NCBI GenBank assembly: GCA_023441105.1
Contig: JAEZQX010000286.1
Coordinates: 1 to 7,994 of the forward strand
DNA from: Pseudomonadota bacterium
GTDB taxonomy: Bacteria; Pseudomonadota; Gammaproteobacteria; Burkholderiales; Burkholderiaceae
Direction: 5' to 3'
DNA: 7,994 nt
Of this stretch, positions 1 through 5,679 are shown one piece after another (position 1 is the stretch's first letter; each line of letters begins with the position of its first letter). The position numbers were made by a program, and so were the translations under genes. The notes under the pieces were generated by a model that had not been told where the DNA came from, ran no database searches, and was given only the letters and a program-made list of their open reading frames with translations.

Positions 1-10
1 GGGGGGGGGG
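1..10. other. Ten-base G homopolymer at the window edge
   Basis: The window opens with ten consecutive G residues. On the minus strand this is a C run that stays in frame with the partial hydrolase gene and would encode Pro-Pro. A pure G run exactly at the first base is typical of a read or assembly edge artefact (poly-G from two-colour sequencing), so the last two or three residues of the partial hydrolase should not be trusted. A genuine C run in the gene is the alternative. Confidence 0.55.
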
Positions 11-323
11 CCACGTCCTGGTCCGGAATGTTCGTCGCCTCCTGGACTTCGGCGATGTACTGCATCAGGAACTCCTGCTGCCCGCGATCCAGACCGTCGC
101 CGCGCACCACGATGCGAGCCGCCTGCCCGGGATCGAGCCCGGCCACGATCTGCGCCAGCGTGTCGCCGTAGTACGGGAAGTGGATGCGATCCTCCGGGAT
201 CGGCAGGTCGAGCCCGCTACGGGCAAGGCCCTGGCGCCAGGCGTCGATCCACGACTTCTTCAGGTCGACGGAGTCGAGATTCTCCTGTGCGCGGCCATGG
301 ACGAACACCAGCTCACGAGTCAT
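1..323 (-). CDS. Alpha/beta-hydrolase-like protein, 3' part missing
   Basis: Only the first 107 codons are present; the reading frame is open to the window edge. The N-terminus reads MTRELVFVHGRAQEN: a hydrophobic first beta strand followed by the VHG turn (residues 8-10) that in alpha/beta hydrolases sits beside the oxyanion hole. A helix around residues 21-36 (KKSWIDAWRQGLARSG) and a strand with FPYYGDT (49-55) follow. The nucleophile elbow (GxSxG), acid and histidine would lie beyond the edge, so enzyme activity cannot be confirmed. The start is well supported: AAGGAG lies six bases upstream (335-330), and the ATG overlaps the TGA of the caspase gene by four bases (ATGA), so the two are almost certainly co-transcribed and translationally coupled. 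I recall similar VFVHGRAQE-type proteins annotated as hypothetical or alpha/beta hydrolase, but cannot verify this here. Substrate unknown; lipase/esterase or acyltransferase are possibilities. Confidence 0.72.
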   Translation of the reverse strand, partial: MTRELVFVHGRAQENLDSVDLKKSWIDAWRQGLARSGLDLPIPEDRIHFPYYGDTLAQIVAGLDPGQAARIVVRGDGLDRGQQEFLMQYIAEVQEATNIPDQDVAPP

Positions 324-2206
324 CGCAGTCTCCTTGCCAGCATCAGTTCGCGCAGGCGGCCGGCGCCCGCGGGGTTGAAGTGGGTCCACAGGGAAGGCAG
401 CAGCTCGCGCTGGATGCCCTCCAATCCGTCCGGCAATGCGACGCCGAAGGCGGGGAGCAGGGCCCAGCCGCGGGCAAGCATCGGAAACGGCGGGTGCCGC
501 GGCTGGTGCATCGGGGGAGGCAACGGCAGGTTGGACGAAGCGCCTCGCAGGTCGCCAGACAGCAACGCCAAATCGAAGAACGACAGCGACAGGTCCCGCG
601 ACAGCTCGCGCGACAGCTCGTGCGACAGCATCCGATCGATGTCGCGGATCGCATCGGTCCTGCGCTGGTCGTGCAAGGCGTATGCCACGTGAAGCGCGAG
701 GGTCGGATCGATCATGACATCGTCCGACCCCGTCTGGCCGTAGCGCATCTGCCGTGCCAGCCCCGCCATGCTGTCCGCCTGGGGATGGAAGACGCCGCTG
801 CGGGCGGCGCTTGCGACCAGGCGGCGCAGCTCGCGCAGATGCGCGGCGCGCCGCTGGAATTCCTCCCAGCGCGATGCGCCGAAAGCCGGCTCGTAGGCGA
901 CGTCGACCAGCTCGTCGTCGTCGAATTCCAGCGTGGCGATGAAACCTTCGACAACCGGCACCAAGACGCCGCTGCCGTTGCCCGCGATCAGCAGCAGGTT
1001 CTCGGACGTGCCGGCGAGCTCCAGGGCCATCCGGATCTCGTCCCCGCTGCGCTCGAACCATGGGCGGGCGCCGAGGCAGTCGGCGACCTCCGCGCCCCTG
1101 ACGACGATCCCGCACCTGGGACCTGGCATCCAGCCAGGCACGGGCTCAGCGCCGGTGGCGGCGCCGCGAGCTTCCGGCCGCGCGCCACCCGGCACCGAAC
1201 TGGGCACCGTCCCAGGCATCCTCCTGCGGCGGCCGTCCTCGGGATCGACGGCCGCGCCATCGCCGCGCCGCAGGAACGCCTCCAACTGCGCGTCGAAGCG
1301 CGCCTGTGCCGATGGTCGAAGCACCATTGCGGATGGTCCGGCTGATGGCTCAGCGGACGGAGCAGCGCCCGGCCCTCCCGGGTGTGCGGCGCGCGCCGCT
1401 TCCAACGCCGCCGGCAGGCTGTCGAGCTGCGCTAGCCAGGCGTCGTCGTCGGAGGTGATGCGCGCATCCGGCACCTGGTCGACCGCAAGCGGCAGCGCCA
1501 GTGCGGCAAGCCGGCGCGGCAGTTCGTCGAGCAGGCAGGATTTCAGCGGCCGCGGTCGCACCAGTTGCAGCCTGCGGCCATCGCGTTCTGCCTCCTTGAC
1601 CGCGGCGGGGAGGCGGCCGCTGACCGCATCGAGCAGCGCCTGCGTGTACACCGCATGAAAAGAGGCGCTGGCTGCCGCCGGATCCTTGACTTCCAGCGCC
1701 GGGCGGCCGAGGGTGGTCGCGAAGAAGACATCCACCGCCTGCTCGGGTCCGGGCACCGGATCGTTGGGAAAGATCTCGCTGCCGGTGACGCCCTGCGCCT
1801 GGATGCCTTCGGCGGCGGTGCGGCAGGCATCGGAAATGAACACCACGTGCGGGATGCCGCTGCGACGCGCGAGCACGATGCTGCCCTCGACGTTGACCGC
1901 TGCCGACGGATCCACCGGGGCATCCGACAACAGCCAGTATTCGCCGTAGCGGATGTTGACGCCGTGGCCGGCGAAATAGACGATCAGCTGCTCGATAGCC
2001 CCGCTGTCCACCAGCGTCCGGATCGCCCGCTTGATGGCGCCGATCTCCACCGGCTGCTGTTCATCGGTGAAGACGAGCACGCGACGTGGCGCCAGCCCCT
2101 GCGCCAGCGCCCAGCGCTCCATCGAGCGGGCGCCACTGGCGGCATCATTGAGCACGGGCAGGCCGCCGGTCCGATTCACGCCGATCAATACCGCGGCTCG
2201 CGACAT
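320..2206 (-). CDS. Caspase-like (peptidase C14 family) protein with a long C-terminal region
   Basis: 628 residues from the ATG at 2206. Residues 1 to about 235 form a caspase fold: a first strand (AAVLIGVNR), the histidine motif YFAGHGVN with catalytic His81, and the cysteine motif FISDACR with Asp126 and catalytic Cys128. An Ala/Pro/Gly-rich linker covers about 275-360. The C-terminal part (about 362-628) starts with a beta-rich segment (CGIVVRGAEV through GFIATLEF) and continues with helices, including DPTLALHVAYALHDQ and a short LSRELSRDLS repeat. From memory, this C-terminal module recurs in bacterial 'caspase family' proteins of about 600 residues; I do not know its function. No signal peptide or membrane segment, so cytoplasmic. 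A GTG nine bases upstream is possible, but AGGTGG (2217-2212) sits five bases before the ATG and would overlap that GTG, so I prefer the ATG. The gene overlaps the hydrolase gene by ATGA. The protease could process its partner or itself; a cell-death or defence role is inference only. Confidence 0.88.
   Translation of the reverse strand: MSRAAVLIGVNRTGGLPVLNDAASGARSMERWALAQGLAPRRVLVFTDEQQPVEIGAIKRAIRTLVDSGAIEQLIVYFAGHGVNIRYGEYWLLSDAPVDPSAAVNVEGSIVLARRSGIPHVVFISDACRTAAEGIQAQGVTGSEIFPNDPVPGPEQAVDVFFATTLGRPALEVKDPAAASASFHAVYTQALLDAVSGRLPAAVKEAERDGRRLQLVRPRPLKSCLLDELPRRLAALALPLAVDQVPDARITSDDDAWLAQLDSLPAALEAARAAHPGGPGAAPSAEPSAGPSAMVLRPSAQARFDAQLEAFLRRGDGAAVDPEDGRRRRMPGTVPSSVPGGARPEARGAATGAEPVPGWMPGPRCGIVVRGAEVADCLGARPWFERSGDEIRMALELAGTSENLLLIAGNGSGVLVPVVEGFIATLEFDDDELVDVAYEPAFGASRWEEFQRRAAHLRELRRLVASAARSGVFHPQADSMAGLARQMRYGQTGSDDVMIDPTLALHVAYALHDQRRTDAIRDIDRMLSHELSRELSRDLSLSFFDLALLSGDLRGASSNLPLPPPMHQPRHPPFPMLARGWALLPAFGVALPDGLEGIQRELLPSLWTHFNPAGAGRLRELMLARRLR
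588..623 (-). repeat. Three tandem 12-bp units inside the caspase gene
   Basis: Three successive 12-base units beginning GACAG (588-599, 600-611, 612-623; consensus GACAGCTCGCGC) plus flanking partial copies are read in frame on the minus strand as a four-residue repeat, giving SHELSRELSRDLS at about residues 528-540. Because the period is a multiple of three, copy number changes would only lengthen or shorten a helix. Confidence 0.75.
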
Positions 2207-2300
2207 ACAGCCCACCTGACTGCGACAAGCTACGCTGGATGCTACGCGGGAACGGGGGCGTTAGGATAGCGGTCCCAGGCCGCCTCGCGAGGAGTTCGAT
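2207..2300. promoter_or_regulatory. Divergent intergenic region, caspase gene versus cupin gene
   Basis: This 94-bp gap separates two divergent starts and must hold both promoters if each is transcribed alone. The only -10-like hexamers I see are TAGGAT at 2262-2267 on the plus strand (for the cupin) and TAGCAT or TAGCTT on the minus strand (about 2244-2239 and 2232-2227); none has a convincing -35. The ribosome sites at the two ends are clear: GAGGAG (2289-2294) for the cupin and AGGTGG (2217-2212) for the caspase gene. Confidence 0.4.
2229..2247. repeat. Direct repeat GCTACGC, 12-bp period, in the divergent promoter region
   Basis: GCTACGC occurs at 2229-2235 and again at 2241-2247, separated by five bases. 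On the minus strand each copy is GCGTAGC, overlapping the weak -10-like hexamers of the caspase gene. The near-helical spacing would suit a regulator bound as a direct-repeat dimer, but chance duplication in GC-rich DNA cannot be excluded. Confidence 0.35.
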
Positions 2301-2696
2301 GTGAAATTTTCAGTCAGCCATGCCCAGGATTCGGCGTTCGTGCGCCGCGGCCTGCGCTCCTTCTTCGAGTACCGCGACCTCGGCATCCTCGACGCCACCG
2401 ACGGCGCGGTGGTGGCGCATGTCATCCGGGCGATCCCCGGCGCCCCGGCCATCAGCGAACGCCATCACCACGACGTGAGCTTCCAGCTGGTCTACGTCAT
2501 GAAGGGTTGGATCAAGTTCCACTACGAAGGGGTCGGCGAGGTGCTGCTGGAACCCGGCACCTGCGTCCACCAGCCGCCCGGCATCCGTCACACCGAGCTG
2601 GGTCATTCGGATGACCTCGAGTTGCTGGAGATCGTGATGCCTGGGCGGTTCGAAACGCAGACCGATGAGCCTGCCGCCCAGGAGGCTGCGCGCTAG
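2301..2696 (+). CDS. Small single-domain cupin protein
   Basis: 131 residues, one conserved beta-barrel cupin domain. Motif 1 is represented by HHHDVSFQLVYVMKGW (His55, His56 and His57 as likely metal ligands; the usual glutamate position is Gln62; Gly69 closes the motif). Motif 2 follows the G-x5-P-x-G-x2-H rule: Gly86, Pro92, Gly94, His97. A metal site is therefore plausible but lacks the standard Glu. The C-terminal 15 residues (TDEPAAQEAAR) look disordered. The start is GTG: an ATG at 2299 runs directly into TGA, and GAGGAG at 2289-2294 is six bases before the GTG. Such short cupins may be enzymes (dioxygenase, isomerase) or binding proteins, and the sequence does not say which. The gene is divergent from the caspase gene and convergent with the MFS gene. 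Confidence 0.82.
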   Translation: MKFSVSHAQDSAFVRRGLRSFFEYRDLGILDATDGAVVAHVIRAIPGAPAISERHHHDVSFQLVYVMKGWIKFHYEGVGEVLLEPGTCVHQPPGIRHTELGHSDDLELLEIVMPGRFETQTDEPAAQEAAR

Positions 2697-2720
2697 CCCA
2701 TCACGTCCTAGCCCTAGCTC

Positions 2721-3968
2721 TCACGCCCTGGCGCTGGCCCGCTGCCAGGCCAGCATGGCCCCGGCCAGCACCAGCAGGGCCAGCGCGCTGAGCGCCAGCG
2801 ACCAGTGGATGCCGATCGCGCCGCCCAACAGCCCGACGGTGACGCCGGCGAAGGCCCGCAGGCCGAGCGACGACATGTTGAACAGGCCGATCACGCGCCC
2901 GCGGATCGCCGGCGGCGCGTTGATCTGTACCAGCGTCTGGGCCATGGCCGAGAAGGCGAGTTCGACGAAGCCGGCGACGAACAGCAGGACCAGCGCCAGC
3001 GGAAACACGCTGGCGAGGGCGAAGCCGGCAATGGCCAGGCACCACAGCATCGCCAGGGTGAAGGCGGTGCGCACCTGCGGCTGCAGCAGGCCGCGGCTTT
3101 CCAGCAGCACGCCGGCCAGCAAGGCGCCGGCGGCGTCGGCCGCCAGCAGCGCGCTGTAGGAGAAGTCGGCGTGCAGGTGCCCGAGGTCGCTGGCGAAGGC
3201 CGGCATCTGGGCCTGGTAGGCGTTGCCGATGAACAGCGAGGCACCGCCGGCGAGCAGGGTCATCGACGCTACCGTGCGATTGCCGGCGATGTCGCGGATG
3301 GTCTGCACGATGTCGGCGATGCCGCGCACGGCGCGCGGCGGCACCGGTGCCCCCTTGCGGAACTTCGGTCCGTATGGCGCTTTCCAGAGCCACAGCAGCA
3401 GCGGCAGGTAGAAGATCGCATTCGCCACCAGGCCCCAGACCGGGCCCAGGACCAGCAGGAAACCGGCGCCGACGGCCGGTCCGGCCAGCAGGCCGAGCCA
3501 GCGGGCGGTGGCGTTGAGCCGCACCGCGCTTTGCAGCAACTCGCCGCCGACGACATCGTGGATCAGCACCTGGCTGGGCGGGGCCCAGAAGACGCCGGCG
3601 AATCCGTGCAGCACCAGCAGCGCCATCGCATGCCACATCTGCAGCGTGTCGGTCACCAGGAAGTACGCCCAGCCGAGCGACGCGCCGATGAACAGCAGCA
3701 TGCCGATCTGCACCAGCCGTCGCGGGTCGAAGCGGTCGGCAAGCGCGCCCGACCACACCGAGAACAGCAGGAAAGGCACCCAGTGCGAGATGACGGCAAA
3801 GCCGGCCAGCTCCGGCGACGCGAACTTCTCGTGCATCATCCAGTAGCTGATGACGTGCTCGATGCTGTCCGCCATCATGGCCAGCGCATTGGTCAGGAAG
3901 TAGACGCGATAGCCGGGGTGGTGCAGCGCTGCGAAGGCGCGCTGGGAGGCGGGTGCGGTGGTGCTCAA
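2721..3968 (-). CDS. MFS transporter, enterobactin-exporter-like (EntS/MFS_3 type)
   Basis: 415 residues from the proposed TTG start, with about twelve hydrophobic segments (roughly 22-42, 55-75, 86-105, 110-133, 150-172, 176-196, 233-250, 270-290, 300-320, 322-345, 358-380, 384-408) in two six-helix halves, joined by a charged cytoplasmic loop at about 197-231. The MFS motif A is clear after the second helix: GALADRFDPRRL (74-85). The APPAIRGRVIGLFNMSSLG stretch (351-369) is typical of the MFS_3 exporters related to EntS. It is an inner-membrane, proton-driven exporter; substrate unknown. Upstream of the TTG the frame stays open to 4328 but runs antisense through the EamA gene with no membrane character, so the start must be near 3968; the resulting LSTTAPAS N-terminus fits (read as Met). 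The Shine-Dalgarno match is poor (AGGCAG about ten bases upstream). No terminator stem is visible in the 24 bp between this stop and that of the convergent cupin gene. Confidence 0.88.
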   Translation of the reverse strand: MSTTAPASQRAFAALHHPGYRVYFLTNALAMMADSIEHVISYWMMHEKFASPELAGFAVISHWVPFLLFSVWSGALADRFDPRRLVQIGMLLFIGASLGWAYFLVTDTLQMWHAMALLVLHGFAGVFWAPPSQVLIHDVVGGELLQSAVRLNATARWLGLLAGPAVGAGFLLVLGPVWGLVANAIFYLPLLLWLWKAPYGPKFRKGAPVPPRAVRGIADIVQTIRDIAGNRTVASMTLLAGGASLFIGNAYQAQMPAFASDLGHLHADFSYSALLAADAAGALLAGVLLESRGLLQPQVRTAFTLAMLWCLAIAGFALASVFPLALVLLFVAGFVELAFSAMAQTLVQINAPPAIRGRVIGLFNMSSLGLRAFAGVTVGLLGGAIGIHWSLALSALALLVLAGAMLAWQRASARA

Positions 3969-3999
3969 GGAAGCTGCCTGCTGGCTGGGGTGGGGTCTC

Positions 4000-4008
4000 G
4001 TTATACCA
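4000..4008 (-). promoter_or_regulatory. Extended -10 promoter element for the MFS gene
   Basis: On the minus strand the sequence TGGTATAAC provides a TGn extension plus TATAAC, five of six matches to the consensus -10. It lies about 31 bases before the TTG start, which would give a leader of roughly 25 bases. No recognisable -35 is present, as is usual for extended -10 promoters. On the plus strand the same bases read TTATAC/TATACC (about 4001-4007), a weaker -10 that could serve the EamA gene, so the two promoters would overlap. Confidence 0.45.
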
Positions 4009-4015
4009 TTTCGCC

Positions 4016-4036
4016 ATGACGCCCCCGCTTCCATGA
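4016..4036 (+). other. Six-codon leader reading frame (MTPPLP) before the EamA gene
   Basis: ATG at 4016 opens a frame of six codons, Met-Thr-Pro-Pro-Leu-Pro, whose TGA (4034-4036) overlaps the EamA ATG (4033-4035) as ATGA. Neither ATG has a Shine-Dalgarno sequence. If translated, the small frame would deliver ribosomes to the EamA start and its consecutive prolines could slow them. It may equally be chance, or the EamA protein may start elsewhere. Confidence 0.3.
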
Positions 4037-4962
4037 CCACTGCAGCCGGCAACGCCGGCAGCACCGACACCGCCGCCCTTCTGAAAGCCAACCGCCGCGG
4101 CATACTCTTCATGTGCACGGCGATGGGCTGCTTCGTCGTCAACGATTCCCTGGTCAAGTACGCCAGCCAGTCGATGCCGGCCTCGCAACTGATCTTCCTG
4201 CGGGGGCTCATGGCGACGCTGCTGGTGCTGGGCATCGTGCGAGCCACCGGCGCCGCCCGTCGCACCGGCGAGGTGATGCGCGGCTGGGTCGCGGTGCGCG
4301 CCTGGGTCGACGCGCTCGCCACCTTCACCTACCTCATCGCCCTCTTCCACCTGCCGATCGTCAATGCGACGGCGATCATGATGACCTCGCCGCTGATCAT
4401 CGCCATGCTGGCGGCGCTCTTCATGGGCGAGCGGGTCGGCGCCAGCCGCTGGGCGGCGATCGTGCTGGGCTTCATCGGGGTGTTGTTGATCATCCAGCCG
4501 CGGGCCGAAGGCTTCAACGCCTATTCGCTGCTATGCCTCTTCGGCACCGTGCTGATGTCGGTGCGCGACCTGCTCACCCGCCGCGTCGCCGCCCGCGTGC
4601 CGTCCACCATCATCACCCTGGCGACGGCGCTGGCCGTCACCCTGCTCTCCAGCGTCGCGTCGGCGGTGGAAGGCTGGGGTCCGTTCGGGCTCTTCGAGTT
4701 CTCGCTGCTGGCCGCGGCATCGATCTTCCTCGCCGGCGGCTACTACGGCATCGTGGTCGGCATGCGCCACGGCGAGATGTCGGTGATCGGACCCTTCCGC
4801 TATTCCGGCCTGATCTGGGCGCTGCTGATCGGCTTCGCCGTCTGGGGCGACCTGCCGAACGCGATGGGCTGGATCGGCATCGGCCTGCTCACCGGCTCGG
4901 GCCTCTATGTCGTCTACAGCGAGCGGCTGCGCGCCGAGAGATCGCCGCGCCCCGCGAATTGA
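4033..4962 (+). CDS. EamA/DMT-superfamily permease
   Basis: 309 residues with ten predicted membrane helices (about 24-44, 50-70, 87-104, 110-131, 138-156, 164-180, 190-211, 220-241, 252-271, 278-296). These form the two tandem five-helix EamA repeats (about 20-155 and 165-296). The first repeat ends with the familiar pattern TSPLIIAMLAALFMGERVGASRW (split here as SPLI at 119-122, MGER at 131-134), followed by a glycine-rich fifth helix; the second has SVIGPFRYSGLIW (250-262) at the equivalent place. The family exports or imports small metabolites such as amino acids, purines and polyamines at the inner membrane; no substrate can be assigned. The frame is open upstream to an ATG-less GTG at 3958, but that extension would overlap the MFS start and adds a non-conserved tail, so ATG 4033 is chosen; it lacks a ribosome site. 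Divergent from the MFS gene; the downstream yfcF gene has its own promoter. Confidence 0.87.
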   Translation: MTTAAGNAGSTDTAALLKANRRGILFMCTAMGCFVVNDSLVKYASQSMPASQLIFLRGLMATLLVLGIVRATGAARRTGEVMRGWVAVRAWVDALATFTYLIALFHLPIVNATAIMMTSPLIIAMLAALFMGERVGASRWAAIVLGFIGVLLIIQPRAEGFNAYSLLCLFGTVLMSVRDLLTRRVAARVPSTIITLATALAVTLLSSVASAVEGWGPFGLFEFSLLAAASIFLAGGYYGIVVGMRHGEMSVIGPFRYSGLIWALLIGFAVWGDLPNAMGWIGIGLLTGSGLYVVYSERLRAERSPRPAN

Positions 4963-4987
4963 CTCGTTCGTCTCCGCCACCTAGCAT
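4959..4987 (+). promoter_or_regulatory. Sigma70-like promoter for yfcF, overlapping the EamA stop codon
   Basis: TTGACT (4959-4964, five of six to TTGACA) is followed after exactly 17 bases by TAGCAT (4982-4987, four of six to TATAAT). Transcription would begin near 4994, giving a short leader of about 17 bases that still contains the GGGAGG ribosome site (5000-5005). The -35 box includes the TGA stop codon of the EamA gene. Confidence 0.55.
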
Positions 4988-5010
4988 GGCTGCCTCGCCG
5001 GGAGGCTCGG

Positions 5011-5679
5011 ATGAACGATCACGAATTCACCCTTCACATCGATGCGCGCTTCCTCAGCCCGTATGCGATGTCCGCATTCGTCGCGCTGACCGAGAAGGGC
5101 GTGCCTTTCCAGCTGCGCAAGGTCGACCTGACGGGAAAGGAGCACCTGGAGGATGAATATTCCCGGCTGTCGCTGACGCGGCGCATCCCGACGCTGACGC
5201 ACGGTGACTTCCACCTGTCCGAATCCTCCGCCATCGCGGAGTACCTCGAGGACATCCTGCCTCCGCCCAGGCATTTCCCGCTCTACCCGCAAACGCCCCA
5301 GCCGCGCGCGCAAGCCCGGCAATTGCAGGCCTGGCTGCGCAGCGACCTGATGCCGATCCGCGAGGAGCGGACCACCGAGGTCGTCTTCCTGCAGCCGGCG
5401 AAGCAGCCACTCTCGGCGGACGCCACCACTGCCGCCGAGACCTTGTTCGCCGCTGTCGACGCGTTGCTGCCGGCCGGGGCGCACAACCTTTTTGGCGAGT
5501 GGTGCATCGCGGATGCGGATCTCGCGCTCATGCTCCATCGCCTGATCAACAATGGCGATCCGCTGCCGTCGCGGCTCGTCGACTACGCGCGCCATCAATG
5601 GCAGCGGCCGTCGATCCGGACCTGGGTCACGCAGGCCCATCAGGCGGCAGGAATCGGCGAACCGGCATCCCCGCGATGA
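5011..5679 (+). CDS. yfcF: YfcF-type glutathione S-transferase
   Basis: 222 residues, close in length to E. coli YfcF (214) and, from memory, strikingly similar to it along the whole chain: LSPYAMSAFVALTEKG (15-30), RRIP with the cis-proline Pro60, ESSAIAEYLED (71-81, the glutathione gamma-glutamyl contact), AWLRSDLMPIREER (107-120) and NLFGEWCIADADLALM (159-174). The N-terminal thioredoxin-like fold (about 6-83) binds glutathione; the C-terminal part is the all-helical substrate domain with the conserved Asp-containing N-capping region. Ser16 at the start of helix 1 is the likely catalytic-type residue. YfcF has glutathione transferase/peroxidase activity and is linked to peroxide resistance in E. 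coli. Cytoplasmic. GGGAGG five bases before the ATG supports the start. The stop overlaps the next ATG, so it forms an operon with the PPOX flavoprotein gene. Confidence 0.93.
   Translation: MNDHEFTLHIDARFLSPYAMSAFVALTEKGVPFQLRKVDLTGKEHLEDEYSRLSLTRRIPTLTHGDFHLSESSAIAEYLEDILPPPRHFPLYPQTPQPRAQARQLQAWLRSDLMPIREERTTEVVFLQPAKQPLSADATTAAETLFAAVDALLPAGAHNLFGEWCIADADLALMLHRLINNGDPLPSRLVDYARHQWQRPSIRTWVTQAHQAAGIGEPASPR

Noticed and set aside
1..323. Gasdermin as partner of the caspase
   Set aside because: Bacterial gasdermins often neighbour caspase-like proteases, but the visible N-terminus has the VHG hydrolase strand-turn instead of a gasdermin-like start.
287..1345. Long open frame of about 350 codons on the plus strand, antisense to the caspase gene
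   Set aside because: Its composition is Arg/Ala/Gln-rich with no recognisable domain, and it mirrors the codon bias of a well-supported caspase gene; it is a GC-rich shadow.
2207..2215. GTG start three codons upstream of the caspase ATG
   Set aside because: The AGGTGG ribosome site overlaps this GTG, whereas it is well spaced from the ATG at 2206. The alternative adds only three residues.
2805..4019. 404-codon plus-strand frame antisense to the MFS gene
   Set aside because: It is charged, Gln/Arg/His-rich and has no membrane or domain pattern, while the opposite strand gives a textbook twelve-helix transporter.
3958..4032. 25-codon upstream extension of the EamA protein from a GTG
   Set aside because: It overlaps the MFS start and covers the shared promoter elements; the family normally starts close to the first helix.
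3969..4328. 120-codon N-terminal extension of the MFS gene on the minus strand
   Set aside because: It runs antisense through the EamA gene, has no family-like features and would remove the divergent promoter region.
4981..5640. 219-codon minus-strand frame antisense to yfcF
   Set aside because: yfcF matches a known family along its full length on the plus strand; the antisense frame shows no family features.
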